From assembly GCA_034231615.1 (NCBI GenBank), contig CM067319.1, forward strand, positions 8,790,391 through 8,854,390: DNA of 64,000 nt, given 5' to 3'. A model generated the notes under the pieces. That model worked only from the letters and a program-made list of their open reading frames with translations, had not been told where the DNA came from and made no database searches. Made by a program: the position numbers and the translations under genes. The stretch comes from Meghimatium bilineatum. Taxonomy: Eukaryota; Mollusca; Gastropoda; Stylommatophora; Philomycidae. Position 1 is the first letter of the stretch; each line of letters begins with the position of its first letter. Below are positions 23,085-32,876 of the stretch, piece by piece.

Positions 23085-24223
23085 GAGCAATATGAACTCG
23101 TAGAAGACTTAGACACAAACAATACTATATACATCTTGAGAACATTAGTAGAAAGAATGATAGAAGTAAACAGAGATCTGGTTCTGTACTGCATTGACTA
23201 TACTGAGACATTTGATAAGGTGAAACATGAAGAAATAATTAGAATATTGGAGAATTTCAAAATTGATGGTAAAGATCTGAGAATAATAAGGATTATATAT
23301 TGGCAACAAAGAGCAGCCACAAGAATCGATAACCAAACAGGGGCATTTCAACACATCAAACAAGGGGTTAGTCAAGGCTATGATGTTACACAGTCTGTTA
23401 AATGTATATAGTCATAGCCGGCGTTAGACTTGATAATGCCCTAAGCTATCTGAGATATGAGGGTGCTATATAAATCCAGATATTATATGTCAGTGCCAAA
23501 TATGATTTTTTTGGGGCCCCCGAGAAAGTGGGGGCCCCCTAAGCTATAGCGTGTTTAGTTTATACGTAAATCATTCACTGTCAGTGGAATGATGAGATTC
23601 ATACAAGATATTCCAGGAATATCAGTTGTAGGGCGTGTAATACAATACTCTGAGATATACAATACTCTGAGATATACAATACGCTGAGATATACAATACG
23701 CTATAGATAATACACCATACAATATGCTGATGATACAGTTTTTATGGCTGAAACACTGTTACAAGAAATGATGGATATCATTGCACAAGAGAAGGTCACA
23801 ACAAAGGTCTGAATAGCAGAAACACTGAAATAGTGTGGTAATATGGAAGAATAAATTTACTCCAGAATGCAACATCAAAGTAGATGAGATCAGTCTAAAG
23901 AAAGTCAACATATTCAAATATTTCGGTGCATTAATAACATCAGATGGAAGATGTATTAAAGAAGTCAAATGTAGAATTCCAAGACAACGACAACATTTCA
24001 CAAGATGAAGATCATCCTATGCAATATATCTCTGTCAGTTGAGATGAGAGAGTTCTTAGAAGTTATATAGAACGAATTCTGATGTATGGAAGTGAATCTT
24101 GGACACCCAGCAGAACAGTGAAAATTATATTGAGGCAGCAGAGATGTGGTTCTATAGAAGAATGTTGAGAACACTATGGACAGATAAAAAGAGAAATGAA
24201 GATATATTGAAAGAAGTTAATTT
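23085..24223 (+). mobile_element. Decayed LINE (LINE-R2), 5' portion of the nested host
   Basis: A broken RT-coding element. Readable pieces are YTETFDKVKHEEIIRILENF and GVSQG near 23200-23375, YADDTVFMAE near 23725-23755, KYFGALITSDGRC near 23915-23955 and ILMYGSESWT near 24075-24105. Stops and frameshifts separate them. The motif order is that of the RT and thumb region of RTE/CR1-type LINEs; I cannot assign the clade. Reading resumes at 24673 and again at 28870 after insertions. Confidence 0.75.
23638..23705. repeat. 17-bp tandem repeat
   Basis: ATACAATACTCTGAGAT about 4 times, inside the decayed LINE. Confidence 0.88.
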
Positions 24224-24661
24224 CTTCTCGTCCGCAGTTTGACATGTGTACGCCCGTGTGTTGCCTGGGCCCGAAAGGGGAGCAAAGAATAGCAACACTG
24301 TTTACCTTCTACGCATGTCATAAAAGGCGACTAAGGAGGTTATGGGATGGAGTTGGCTGTCCCATCCCATATAGGGTCAATGACCCAAAGCCATGCTGAA
24401 GTCTGATGTGTCAGGCCGAAAGGCACAGATATCGCAGCAATGCTGTAAACCATGACACAACTCATTCCGTTCTCCGGACTACATCCTGCTAATCTGCAGG
24501 AGTTTGAGAACGAACGCAGAAGAAGAAGAAGACATGTGTACATAGCAAGTCCGATTTTCTTAATGAATGTTACTGTATTTGACAGTTCCTCAGTACCACC
24601 ATACAGTTTTATGTGGATATCCATCTATATGGGCCGTGTTCTTCCTTCAACTGGTTTAGTT
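24224..24661 (-). mobile_element. 5'-truncated LINE-N-related copy, split by SINE-A
   Basis: A minus-strand 3' fragment of a LINE-N relative: the C-terminal LYGGTEELSNTV-type segment plus a tail CAAACTGCGGACGAGAAG. It closely matches the copy at 46353-46514. GAAGTTAATTT flanks it at 24213-24223 and 24662-24672, inside the LINE-R2 frame (KEVNF before, VEVNFKRELL after). SINE-A at 24252-24530 is inserted in it. Confidence 0.85.
24252..24530 (+). mobile_element. SINE-A, full-length reference copy (279 bp)
   Basis: Flanked by GACATGTGTAC at 24241-24251 and 24531-24541. It runs from GCCCGTGTGTTGCC to the (GAA)n tail after GAGAACGAACGCAG. Predicted hairpins: CCC-GAAA-GGG (24270-24279), ATGGGATGG/CCATCCCAT (24342-24350 with 24362-24370), GGGTCA/TGACCC (24374-24386), GCC-GAAA-GGC (24415-24424) and TCCTGC/GCAGGA (24484-24501). 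I see no clear tRNA A and B boxes, so the RNA source of the head is unknown. Confidence 0.9.
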
Positions 24662-24672
24662 GAAGTTAATTT

Positions 24673-24798
24673 TAAAAGAGAGCTGCTTATCGGCATCAGA
24701 AAGAGACAATCAAAATCTTTTGGACACATCATGAAGAGAGGAACGATGGAGCACATTGTAACAACAGACAAGTTGAAGTTTAAAGAGCAGGAGATATA
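24673..24798 (+). mobile_element. LINE-R2 middle piece
   Basis: It continues the host LINE in frame: FKRELLIGIRKRQSKSFGHI then MKRGTMEHIVTTDKLK. This is the usual thumb and C-terminal motif of such LINEs (GHI-RR-ME-IV-GKLKG). LINE-N interrupts it at 24799-24808. Confidence 0.8.
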
Positions 24799-24808
24799 GG
24801 GGAAGACC

Positions 24809-27800
24809 CCCCATCGAGGCCAGAACCTTGAAGTGGTGATGGGGCTTAGTTCAGCCATCAGAGGCTGGAAACTAAGACTGGTCGGGCACTCCCACTCGAG
24901 CAGGACCATAGTCCGGCCCAAGTAAGCAGAGTGCTGAAGACGGAGGCAACCAGCCAAAAGGCGCACAGATAATCAGGTTGCCACGCATAAAACACAATGG
25001 AAACATGTCTGCATCTAATAAACGTTATGGTGCCTGCCCTGTGGCGGACGTTCAGGCAGGGACGGTGCCGGGCCCTATACCTCGAAAGGGCCCAACCTCA
25101 GTTACTGGAAGTCCTTCTCAATTGCCCCGAGGAGCCAGGAGGCAAGGGAATAGAGCTACTGGCCAAACAAACAAACGACCAATAAAAATAATGCACTGGA
25201 ATGCTGAGGGTGTCAACAGTAAAAGAGATGGATACAGCAAAAAATTGGAACTTGAAAATGTCCTCAGTGAAGAACAAGTAAATATATGCTGTATCCAAGA
25301 AACACACCTCAGCAGCGACATAGCCTTCAAAATCAGAGGCTACCAGTGCTACCGATCTGACCGAAAAGACAGGCGAAAGGGTGGAATTCTGACACTAGTT
25401 AAAAACAATATCAGCGCATGTCAGCTGGAAGTATACATGGACGGGGCAGAATACCAGATGCTCCACCTAAAAACAGACAGTGCAGAATTCCATCTCCTGA
25501 ACTACTACTGCCCAAATGATAAACCATTGGCACTAGACACAATTCCAGACAAAGAAAGGCTTATGGTGTGTGGTGACTTCAACAGCCACTCTCAGAGCTG
25601 GGGCTACGATCATATCGACAAGAGAGGTGAGGAACTTGAGAGCTGGCAGGATGAAAATAATCTCATTCTTATTAACCAGCCAGCAGACTCACCAACCTTC
25701 TACTCGAGAGCATGGCACACCACCTCTACACCAGACCTGGCATTCTACTCACCAGGCCTGGAATGGAACATCACACGTGTCGTTGGAAAGCAGCTTGGGG
25801 GTAGTGACCACAGACCAGTATTTCTGGAAATTCACAATGAATATACCAAGGACAGCAGCACGCTCACTAGGTGGAACAATAAGAGGGCAGACTGGAAAAT
25901 GTACCAGCATTTAACCAGTGTTCTAGCTAAGGACATGAACTTGGACAAAGACATCAAAAGAGCAGTGAGTGAATTTAATAGATGTATACTACATGCTGCT
26001 AGTAAAACCATACCCAGGGGGGCACGCAAAAACTACAAACCCTACTGGAATGATGAACTGGAAAAGCTGCAAAATGAGATGGAAACATCTAGAAAGCAGG
26101 CTGAGAACAGACCTAGCCAAGAACATCACAACAAATATCAGCAAACAAAGGCTAAATTTCAAAGAGCCAAGTTACAAGCCAGACGGAGCAGCTGGAAAGA
26201 AAAAACAGAGTCGCTGAACCTAGAAAGAGATACTAGGAAATTATGGAAACTTGTAAAACAACTAAATGATGAAGGTACAGGGAGAAATACCAGGATCACA
26301 CTTTATAAAGATAGAAACATTTTAACAGGTAAACATGCAGCTGATTACTTTGCAGATTCCTTTGCAGAAGACAATAACGTCAAAGTCAGCCCAGACAAAC
26401 AACAGGAGGTTCGAGAGAACCACCAAAACATTGGACAAGGTGAACCTATACCTGAAGTCATGGAGGCACCAATCACAATGAGAGAACTGGAGCATGCAAT
26501 ATCCAAATTGAAAATGAAAAAGTCCCCTGGAGCTGATGGAGTGTCCAATGAAATGATTAGAAACCTGGGAAGTGCAGCAAGAGCAAAGCTACTGCAGATC
26601 TTTAACACAATCTGGTCCACAGGTAATGTACCACAGGCGTGGAGAGAAGCAATAATGATACCACTCCTCAAATCAGGAAAAGATGGCAACACAGTCTCCA
26701 ACTACAGGCCCATCAGCCTCACAAGCTGTCTATGTAAAACAATGGAACGCATTATCAATCTTAGGATGCAGTGGTACCTTGAAAGTGAAAACCTTCTGGT
26801 ATCACAGCAAGCAGGTTTCAGACAGTGCTACTCTACTGAAGATCAGGCAACCTACCTCTCCCAAGAGATTGAGGATGCCTTCCAAGAAAAGAAACTGGTA
26901 CTAGCAGCATGGATAGACCTCAGAAAAGCATTTGATAAGGTCTGGAAAGAAGGGCTCCTAAAGAAATTGAGAAATTGCAGGGTTAACTCAAGAATGTACA
27001 AATGGGTAAAAGCATACCTGCATAATAGAAGAGCCAGGGTACAATTAGATGGTCGCAAGAGCAAGAAAGTTCTACTGCGTCATGGAGTCCCCCAGGGAGG
27101 AGTCCTGTCACCCACACTTTTCTTGGTTTACATCAATGACCTAGTTGCTGAACTACCACATGGGATCAAAGTGGCAATGTATGCTGACGACCTGGTGATC
27201 TGGTGCACGGAAGAACATGCAACAGTGGCCACTAAACAAATACAAAGAGCTATCGATGCCCTAACCTTATGGGCTAATAAATGGTGCGTCAGCATTAACA
27301 CAGATAAGTGCAGCACTACACTCTTTACCCTCTCACCAAAACAAAAAGCTGGTCATATCAAGATAGATGGAGAGCTCTTGAAAGAAGACAAACAACCCAC
27401 ATACCTCGGAGTTACTTTTGATGATAAGCTGACATGGAAGCAGCACATAAACAAAGCAACAACAAAAGCCAGGAGGAAGCTAGCTATCCTGAGAAAACTA
27501 AGTGGAACCACATGGGGAGCCAGTGGAAATATACTCAGTAAAGTTTACCAGCAAGGCATAAGACCACACCTGGAATACGGTTCAGCTGCGTGGTGTCCTG
27601 CATCAAACACCACATTACAAGATCTAGATAAAGTGCAAAACCAGGCACTTAGAATAATGTTGGGAGCAATGAAATCAACACCCATAGCAGAGATGCAGAA
27701 AATGGGAAGAATGCAAACACTTGGCGAACGCAGAGACACAAAAGTACTAATTCAAGCAGAAAAGTTTCAGTGTATGCCAAGTCATCCAATGAAGGAAAGA

Positions 27801-28859
27801 TTCCAAAATCTAGCAATGGGACGACTGAAAAGGAGCAGCTTTATCCATCAAGCTAAACGACTCCGTAGACAACTTACAGACCTACCTGAAGTTGGCAGCC
27901 CCTTAAGGTCTGTACCAGAGCAAACCCCGTGGAGTGAAAGCCATGGAATGCCAATATACATTCAGACCCATGTGAAAGGAATACTAAGCGAGGACGAACA
28001 GAACAGTGTGCAGCGAATGACAATCACCCTCAGTTTCCTGGATGAGGAATATCCACAAGATATATGGGTCAGAGTGTACACAGATGGGTCAGCACAGAAT
28101 GCTGTGAGGAATGGAGGTGCAGGTGTATATATAGAATATCCACACAAGCCTAGAGATACAATCAGAACACCGACAGGAAAATTCTGCAATAATTATGATG
28201 CAGAAATCCAGGCAATTAGTGTGGCAGCTAAAAAACTGCTGAACTCCAACTCTGACCTACAGCCTGTGGTATTCCTGACAGATGCAAGGTCAGTGCTTCA
28301 AGCTCTCCAGTCTGGAAAACTAACAGACTTAAAAAAACTACTTAGCGAATTGTCTTACCAGTATAGGGTAACCATGCAGTGGATACCCTCTCACTGTGGA
28401 ATACCAGGAAATGAAAAAGCAGACCAACTGGCTAAGGAAGGTGCTGCCGAAGACCAACCAGATATACCAATCACCTACCATCAGAAAAAACAGATGATAA
28501 AGTCAATAAGAAAGCCACAAACACCAACACAAGATGACTATCACAATATGAACAAATCAGAACAAGTTATAATTCTACGTCTCAGAACAGGACACAACCG
28601 ACTCCGCAGTCACATGTATACAAAGTTCAAGATTGGCAACACGGCCATGTGTACATGTGGACAGGCAGCACAGAGTGCCAAACATATACTTCAAGAGTGT
28701 TCTGAGCATGAAACGCTGAGGCAGACATATTGGCCAGAGGAAACAACACTGGAATCAAAACTCTATGGGACACTGTATGAACTACAAAAGACAGTGAGTT
28801 TTATTAAGGAGACAGAATTACAGATATAGACATGTTTCAAGTGAACGAAAGAAGAAGAA
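24809..28859 (+). mobile_element. Full-length I/Nimb-like LINE (LINE-N) with intact ORF
   Basis: A 4.05-kb non-LTR retrotransposon. The GGGGAAGACC duplication lies at 24799-24808 and 28860-28869. The 5' end (CCCCATCGAGGCC) matches the 5' end of another copy at 17547, so the element is full length. It has about 170 bp of 5' UTR, one 1283-codon ORF and a short 3' UTR ending GTGAACGAAAGAAGAAGAAG. There is no separate ORF1 (gag-like) frame. It is inserted in an older LINE whose coding sequence resumes after 28870. Confidence 0.93.
24978..28829 (+). CDS. LINE-N endonuclease / reverse transcriptase / RNase H polyprotein
   Basis: One open frame of 1283 codons with all expected catalytic motifs. APE-type endonuclease at about residues 68-285: MHWNAEGVN, QETH (E108), GDFN (D200) and SDHRP (D277, H278). 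Reverse transcriptase at about 490-780: GADGVSNE, NYRPISL, WIDLRKAFDKVW (D647), GVPQGGVLSP and MYADD (D737, D738). RNase H at about 1028-1160: VYTDGS (D1036), E1076, TDARS (D1102), SHCGIPGNEKAD (H1139, D1149). A C-terminal CXCX8HX4C knuckle lies at 1225-1241. No frameshift or stop is present. The first Met is used because upstream sequence is 5' UTR-like; a later start near residue 10 is possible. The enzyme would copy LINE RNA at nicked target DNA and may serve SINEs with the same tail. Confidence 0.95.
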   Translation: MPRIKHNGNMSASNKRYGACPVADVQAGTVPGPIPRKGPTSVTGSPSQLPRGARRQGNRATGQTNKRPIKIMHWNAEGVNSKRDGYSKKLELENVLSEEQVNICCIQETHLSSDIAFKIRGYQCYRSDRKDRRKGGILTLVKNNISACQLEVYMDGAEYQMLHLKTDSAEFHLLNYYCPNDKPLALDTIPDKERLMVCGDFNSHSQSWGYDHIDKRGEELESWQDENNLILINQPADSPTFYSRAWHTTSTPDLAFYSPGLEWNITRVVGKQLGGSDHRPVFLEIHNEYTKDSSTLTRWNNKRADWKMYQHLTSVLAKDMNLDKDIKRAVSEFNRCILHAASKTIPRGARKNYKPYWNDELEKLQNEMETSRKQAENRPSQEHHNKYQQTKAKFQRAKLQARRSSWKEKTESLNLERDTRKLWKLVKQLNDEGTGRNTRITLYKDRNILTGKHAADYFADSFAEDNNVKVSPDKQQEVRENHQNIGQGEPIPEVMEAPITMRELEHAISKLKMKKSPGADGVSNEMIRNLGSAARAKLLQIFNTIWSTGNVPQAWREAIMIPLLKSGKDGNTVSNYRPISLTSCLCKTMERIINLRMQWYLESENLLVSQQAGFRQCYSTEDQATYLSQEIEDAFQEKKLVLAAWIDLRKAFDKVWKEGLLKKLRNCRVNSRMYKWVKAYLHNRRARVQLDGRKSKKVLLRHGVPQGGVLSPTLFLVYINDLVAELPHGIKVAMYADDLVIWCTEEHATVATKQIQRAIDALTLWANKWCVSINTDKCSTTLFTLSPKQKAGHIKIDGELLKEDKQPTYLGVTFDDKLTWKQHINKATTKARRKLAILRKLSGTTWGASGNILSKVYQQGIRPHLEYGSAAWCPASNTTLQDLDKVQNQALRIMLGAMKSTPIAEMQKMGRMQTLGERRDTKVLIQAEKFQCMPSHPMKERFQNLAMGRLKRSSFIHQAKRLRRQLTDLPEVGSPLRSVPEQTPWSESHGMPIYIQTHVKGILSEDEQNSVQRMTITLSFLDEEYPQDIWVRVYTDGSAQNAVRNGGAGVYIEYPHKPRDTIRTPTGKFCNNYDAEIQAISVAAKKLLNSNSDLQPVVFLTDARSVLQALQSGKLTDLKKLLSELSYQYRVTMQWIPSHCGIPGNEKADQLAKEGAAEDQPDIPITYHQKKQMIKSIRKPQTPTQDDYHNMNKSEQVIILRLRTGHNRLRSHMYTKFKIGNTAMCTCGQAAQSAKHILQECSEHETLRQTYWPEETTLESKLYGTLYELQKTVSFIKETELQI

Positions 28860-28869
28860 GGGGAAGACC

Positions 28870-28998
28870 AAGAGAGAAGATGTTTGACAACCTAACATTG
28901 TGGCATGGGAGAACATCGGTATCAGAAAGGATTGACAGCACACGAAATAGAAGAGCGGCGGAGAGACATGATAATCAACGCAACACGGCAGGGACCAT
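28870..28998 (+). mobile_element. LINE-R2 3' coding end
   Basis: After LINE-N, the host reading resumes with RGRPREKMF-like codons, then DNLTLWHGRTSVSERIDSTR and a terminal R-AA-RHDNQRN segment, the C-terminus of the same LINE type. It shows that LINE-N inserted near the 3' end of LINE-R2. Confidence 0.75.
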
Positions 28999-29009
28999 AA
29001 GAGGCTAAG

Positions 29010-29199
29010 AAGACTTCTTATTGAAGATTTTATTTGTGGGTAGTCGAGAAATAGGTAGGCAGAGATACAGGTAGGAGGAAACATTACGAGGTGCATAGGT
29101 TATAGTATAGTAGTGTGACGCCACCAAAGCAAGAGACAGATGATATTGGAGGTTCTTTGCAGCCAACCTTTGTTGAGGGAAGGCACTTGATGATGATGA
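29010..29199 (+). mobile_element. LINE-R 3' end with (GAT)n tail
   Basis: It matches the last 190 bp of the LINE-R copy at 8890-9566: a GRQRYK-WE-like segment, CAGCCAACCTTTGTTG, then GGCACTTGATGATGATGA. Frame is lost. Tail type distinguishes this family from the (GAA)n LINE-N. Confidence 0.7.
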
Positions 29200-29593
29200 A
29201 TACAATAAACAACTTTTGTAGACCAATTAGGCTACCTTTTGATGGTCATTCGGTGATATTAGACTACTTTTGAACATTCTTGGCAGCACTGCTTCTTCCG
29301 CACAAAGTGGGTTCGAATCCAGCTCTGTTTACTTTAAGAATGACGTGGTTAAAAACATTCCCCCTCTCCATATTACTCCGCGACAACATGTGCTTTTAAA
29401 CAGCTAATGGCATGTAAAAACAATTTTATTTAAAATATTTAAAAACAATAATTAAACAACATTTAAAAACGAAATTTAAAAGCAATATTATTGGACACTT
29501 AACAATCGATTAAGGTGTTCTGTGTCCAACAACCAATCAGGAGCACTGACCCACTTCATTCTAAGAATGAACAGAGTATTTATAGGCCCTAAC

Positions 29594-29894
<301 letters not shown>

Positions 29895-29896
29895 GT

Positions 29897-30186
29897 CGGG
29901 GAGCGAGATAAACTAATTGATAGTGAGCTTGCTTGCTATCACCTGGTTACAGCATGTCACAAAAACATACCCTAACAAAAAAAAAATCCGGGTTATGATT
30001 TCTCACTTGACACAACCACTCTTCCAGTCGACTCAACTGTAAATGAGTACCTGACACAAGAGTTAGGGGAGGAAAAGACAGCAAAGAAAGGAACTGACCA
30101 CTCCACCTAATAGTTGCTGCGGCTTAGTATATGAAGAGTTATCTTCATTCCCGACGGCAGGTTGTTGCCATATGACCTACTTTTAC
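29897..30186 (+). mobile_element. tRNA-derived SINE tS3
   Basis: The head TAATTGATAGTGAGCTTGC and the body down to CCCGACGGCAGGTTGTTGCC match, in reverse complement, the copy at 21197-21657. The tail is CCTACTTTTACCC. This copy's B-box area is damaged (ACCTGGTTACAGC). Confidence 0.75.
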
Positions 30187-30556
30187 CCATCCATCTATAT
30201 TTTCTCAGCGCCGATTACAGTGCATTAGGCAAAAACCAGAGCTCTCCAGTTTGAGCGATATGATGCTAATGTGTGTAATTCTTGCACGTTGTTGAGACCC
30301 ATACCTTTTTTTATGGTTATTCTCTTGGTCTTCCTCTATTCCCCCCTCCCCCTATCTGGCACCCATTTTAATGTTTGTAGTGACAGTCTGTTTTCATTCA
30401 TTCTAAGTACAAGTCCCTCTTTTTCTTCACATCACTGTAGAAATTTACTGCTGTTTGATGTATTCTCTTACTTGCATGTTTGACTTTCATTCTTCCCAAC
30501 CAATTTAAGAGTTTTCTAAGACAATTATGGAGCCATAGAAGCCCCCCCCCCCCAAA

Positions 30557-30676
<120 letters not shown>

Positions 30677-30679
30677 TTC

Positions 30680-31090
30680 ATAGAGTACAGCAAGGACTTT
30701 GACAGAGTCCAATATGGACAATAAATCGAATGTTTTCAAGAAATAGGCATAGATGGAAAAGACATCAGATTAATTAAAAATATTTATTGGGAACAAACTA
30801 CACCAATAAGGTGTGAAAACAACAATTCACCATACATGGAAATAAGTAGAGGGGGTACGACAAGGATGTATTTTATCACCCAGTCTATTTAATATTTACA
30901 TAGAGAAAATCTTTAAACATATAGAATGAATGCCATGACTCAAGATCAGTGGGAAAATAATAAACAATAGGCCTATGCAGAATGACACTTCTTTTAGTAG
31001 AAATTGAACATGAGCTACAAAGACTAATAGATCAAGTCGATAAATCAAGTAAAGAAAGTGGACTGGATATAAATATTAGAAAAAAACAAC
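30680..31090 (+). mobile_element. Decayed LINE RT fragment
   Basis: Broken codons read [27 protein letters not shown] and a degraded GVRQG-LSP-LFN-Y motif, the core of an RT domain of the LINE-R2 type. Stops and a lost catalytic YADD show it is dead. Confidence 0.65.
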
Positions 31091-31094
31091 AATT

Positions 31095-31521
31095 TTCTTT
31101 TTCTCATAGACCTATTATCAATAATGTATCATTTCACATTCATCCTTCTAAGACATTCTTCATTAGTAATCTTTGCTGTACAAGAAATGCGTAATATTCT
31201 TCAAATAAACCACATTTCTGCTTCCTCCAATGGTTTTTGTGATGTCTTATTTATTGTCCATGCTTCACTTCCATTGAATAGCACTGGTCGTTCAATGTAG
31301 CATTCGAGGACAGTGGACACGTTTTCTAGTATCCATCGATATGGAATAGTTGCACAAGATATTTTTCAGTTTATGGAATGCTACTTTTGCTTGTCCTATT
31401 CTGCTTATAATTTCGGTCTTGCATTTATCATCTGAAGTTATTAACCTCCCTAAATATTTGAAACTATTCACCTGCTTTACATTTTTCTCATTTACTATTT
31501 TACTATTCGGTGGGGTACTAT
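31095..31521 (-). mobile_element. Decayed LINE C-terminal RT fragment
   Basis: The minus strand reads VKQVNSFKYLGRLITSDDKC, RIGQAKVAFHKLK, then FNGSEAWTIN, EAEMWF and RILRISCTAKITNEE with frameshifts. This is the thumb region of an RTE/CR1-type LINE, related to LINE-R. Confidence 0.7.
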
Positions 31522-32345
31522 TTGCATATCATCATCAAGTGCCATCTCCGCAACGAAGGTTGGCTGCTACGGATCTCCAACATCCCCTGTCTCTTGTCTT
31601 GGTGGTGCACTCTGCTAGATTGTAACCTGTCCATCGTGTGATGTTACTCTCCCACTTGTATCTCTGCCTACCTCTTGCTCGCTTCCCTTTGACTTTTACC
31701 TCAAGTAAGATCTTCAATAAGGTGTCATGTCTTTTAATTTGTCCAAAATATTTTATTTGCTTGATCTTTATTTCTCTAAGTAGTTCTTTCTTCATATTGA
31801 GTGTCTTTAGCACCTCTTTATTTGTTTTCTTTTCTTTACGTGCTATTCTCCCTATTCTTCTATATACGAACATCTCAAAGGCATCACTTCTGTCTTCTAA
31901 TTGTTTATTCTTCTTCTTCTGCGTTCGTTCTCAAACTCCTGCAGATTAGCAGGATGTAGTCCGGAGAACGGAATGCGTTGTGTCATGGTTTACAACATTG
32001 CAGCTATATCTGCGCCGTTCGGCCTGACACATCCGACTTCAGCATGGCTCTGGGTCACTGACCCTATATGGGATGGCGCAGCCAACTCCATCCCATAACC
32101 TCCTTAGTCGCCTTTTACGACATGCGTGGAAGGTAAACAGTGTTGTTATTCTTTGCTCTCCGTTCGGGCCCGGCAACACACGGGCGTTCTAATTGTCTAT
32201 TTAGTGTCCATGTTTCCGAACTATACATTAATATAGAATAGATGTAGCATTTTATAAATATCATCTTTAACTTGTTTGTAATTTGTTTAGATGTTAATAT
32301 TTTCCTCATGTCATCGAAGGTACTTTTAGCCATTTCTAAACATTC
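31522..32345 (-). mobile_element. LINE-R copy, interrupted by SINE-A
   Basis: A minus-strand copy of the element at 8890-9566, beginning at its (GAT)n tail (ATCATCATCAAG on the plus strand). The coding pieces are 32187-32345 (KSTFDDMRKILTSKQITNKL and YSSETWTLN) and 31535-31907 (YRRIGRIARKEKKTNKEVLK and GKRARGRQRYKWES). SINE-A sits between them with a TTCTAATTGTYTA duplication. Confidence 0.85.
31908..32186 (-). mobile_element. SINE-A full-length copy inside LINE-R
   Basis: 279 bp, flanked by TTCTAATTGTTTA (31895-31907) and TTCTAATTGTCTA (32187-32199). Very close to the 24252 reference, including the paired ATGGGATGG-type arms. Confidence 0.92.
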
Positions 32346-32789
32346 AATCAATCAATAAACCCGTAACCCTTCAGGGTCGTAGGGGTTGGCCTACCACATT
32401 GGATGCTTCAGTACACAGAGTTCTTCAGCGAATTCTATCCTCAGTGATGCGAATGAGTGTGGAAATATCTTGCCTTGTCTATTCCTTGATGTTATCTGTC
32501 CATGTCTTCCTTTTTTTTTTCATCACCTCTACTTCTTCCCCCTCGACAGTTCCCTGCAGTATTGTTTTGACAAGGAATCTTGCCTGCATACATGTCCGAA
32601 CCATGCTAGTTTTCGTCGTTTCATTATTGAAAACAATGGCTCTTGAACACCTGCCCACATCTCTATTTTATTTCTTACGTACACATTGGTCTTATGTTCC
32701 CTACAGAAAATTCGTCTGTAGCATTTGTACTCGAAAGCCTTTAATCTTCTCTCCATGTCCGCAGTAAGTGTCCAACTCAAGAAATTCAA
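32346..32789 (-). mobile_element. LINE-T fragment next to the ArfGAP start
   Basis: A minus-strand LINE C-terminus with readable WTLTADMERRLKAFEYKCYR, QEPLFSIMKRRKLAWFGHVC and RQDSLSKQ. The 3' end has the conserved GGGTCGTAGGGGTTGG-type block and an (TTGA)n tail near 32346-32357. Its 5' side lies less than 100 bp from the ArfGAP start codon. Confidence 0.8.
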
Positions 32790-32876
32790 TAAAAATCAAC
32801 CAATCAAACGGCACATAACTACTGAGTCCGGTCCTGATGCAGGAGTCATGTGACCTAACAAGGGAACGTCATCATC
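32790..32876 (+). promoter_or_regulatory. Probable ArfGAP 5' flank or 5' UTR
   Basis: About 90 bp between the end of a LINE fragment and the start codon. It contains AACCAATC (CCAAT-box-like, near 32799), GTCATGTGAC (an E-box/CLEAR-like palindrome variant, near 32846) and ACGTCATC next to the ATG. No TATA box is seen. If transcription starts here the 5' UTR is very short; otherwise it begins in the LINE. Confidence 0.4.

Noticed and set aside
24391..24430. CTGATGTGTCAGGCCGAAAGGC in SINE-A as a hammerhead ribozyme core
   Set aside because: Between CTGATG and GAAA there is no room for stem II, and GAAA is better explained as the loop of GCC-GAAA-GGC.
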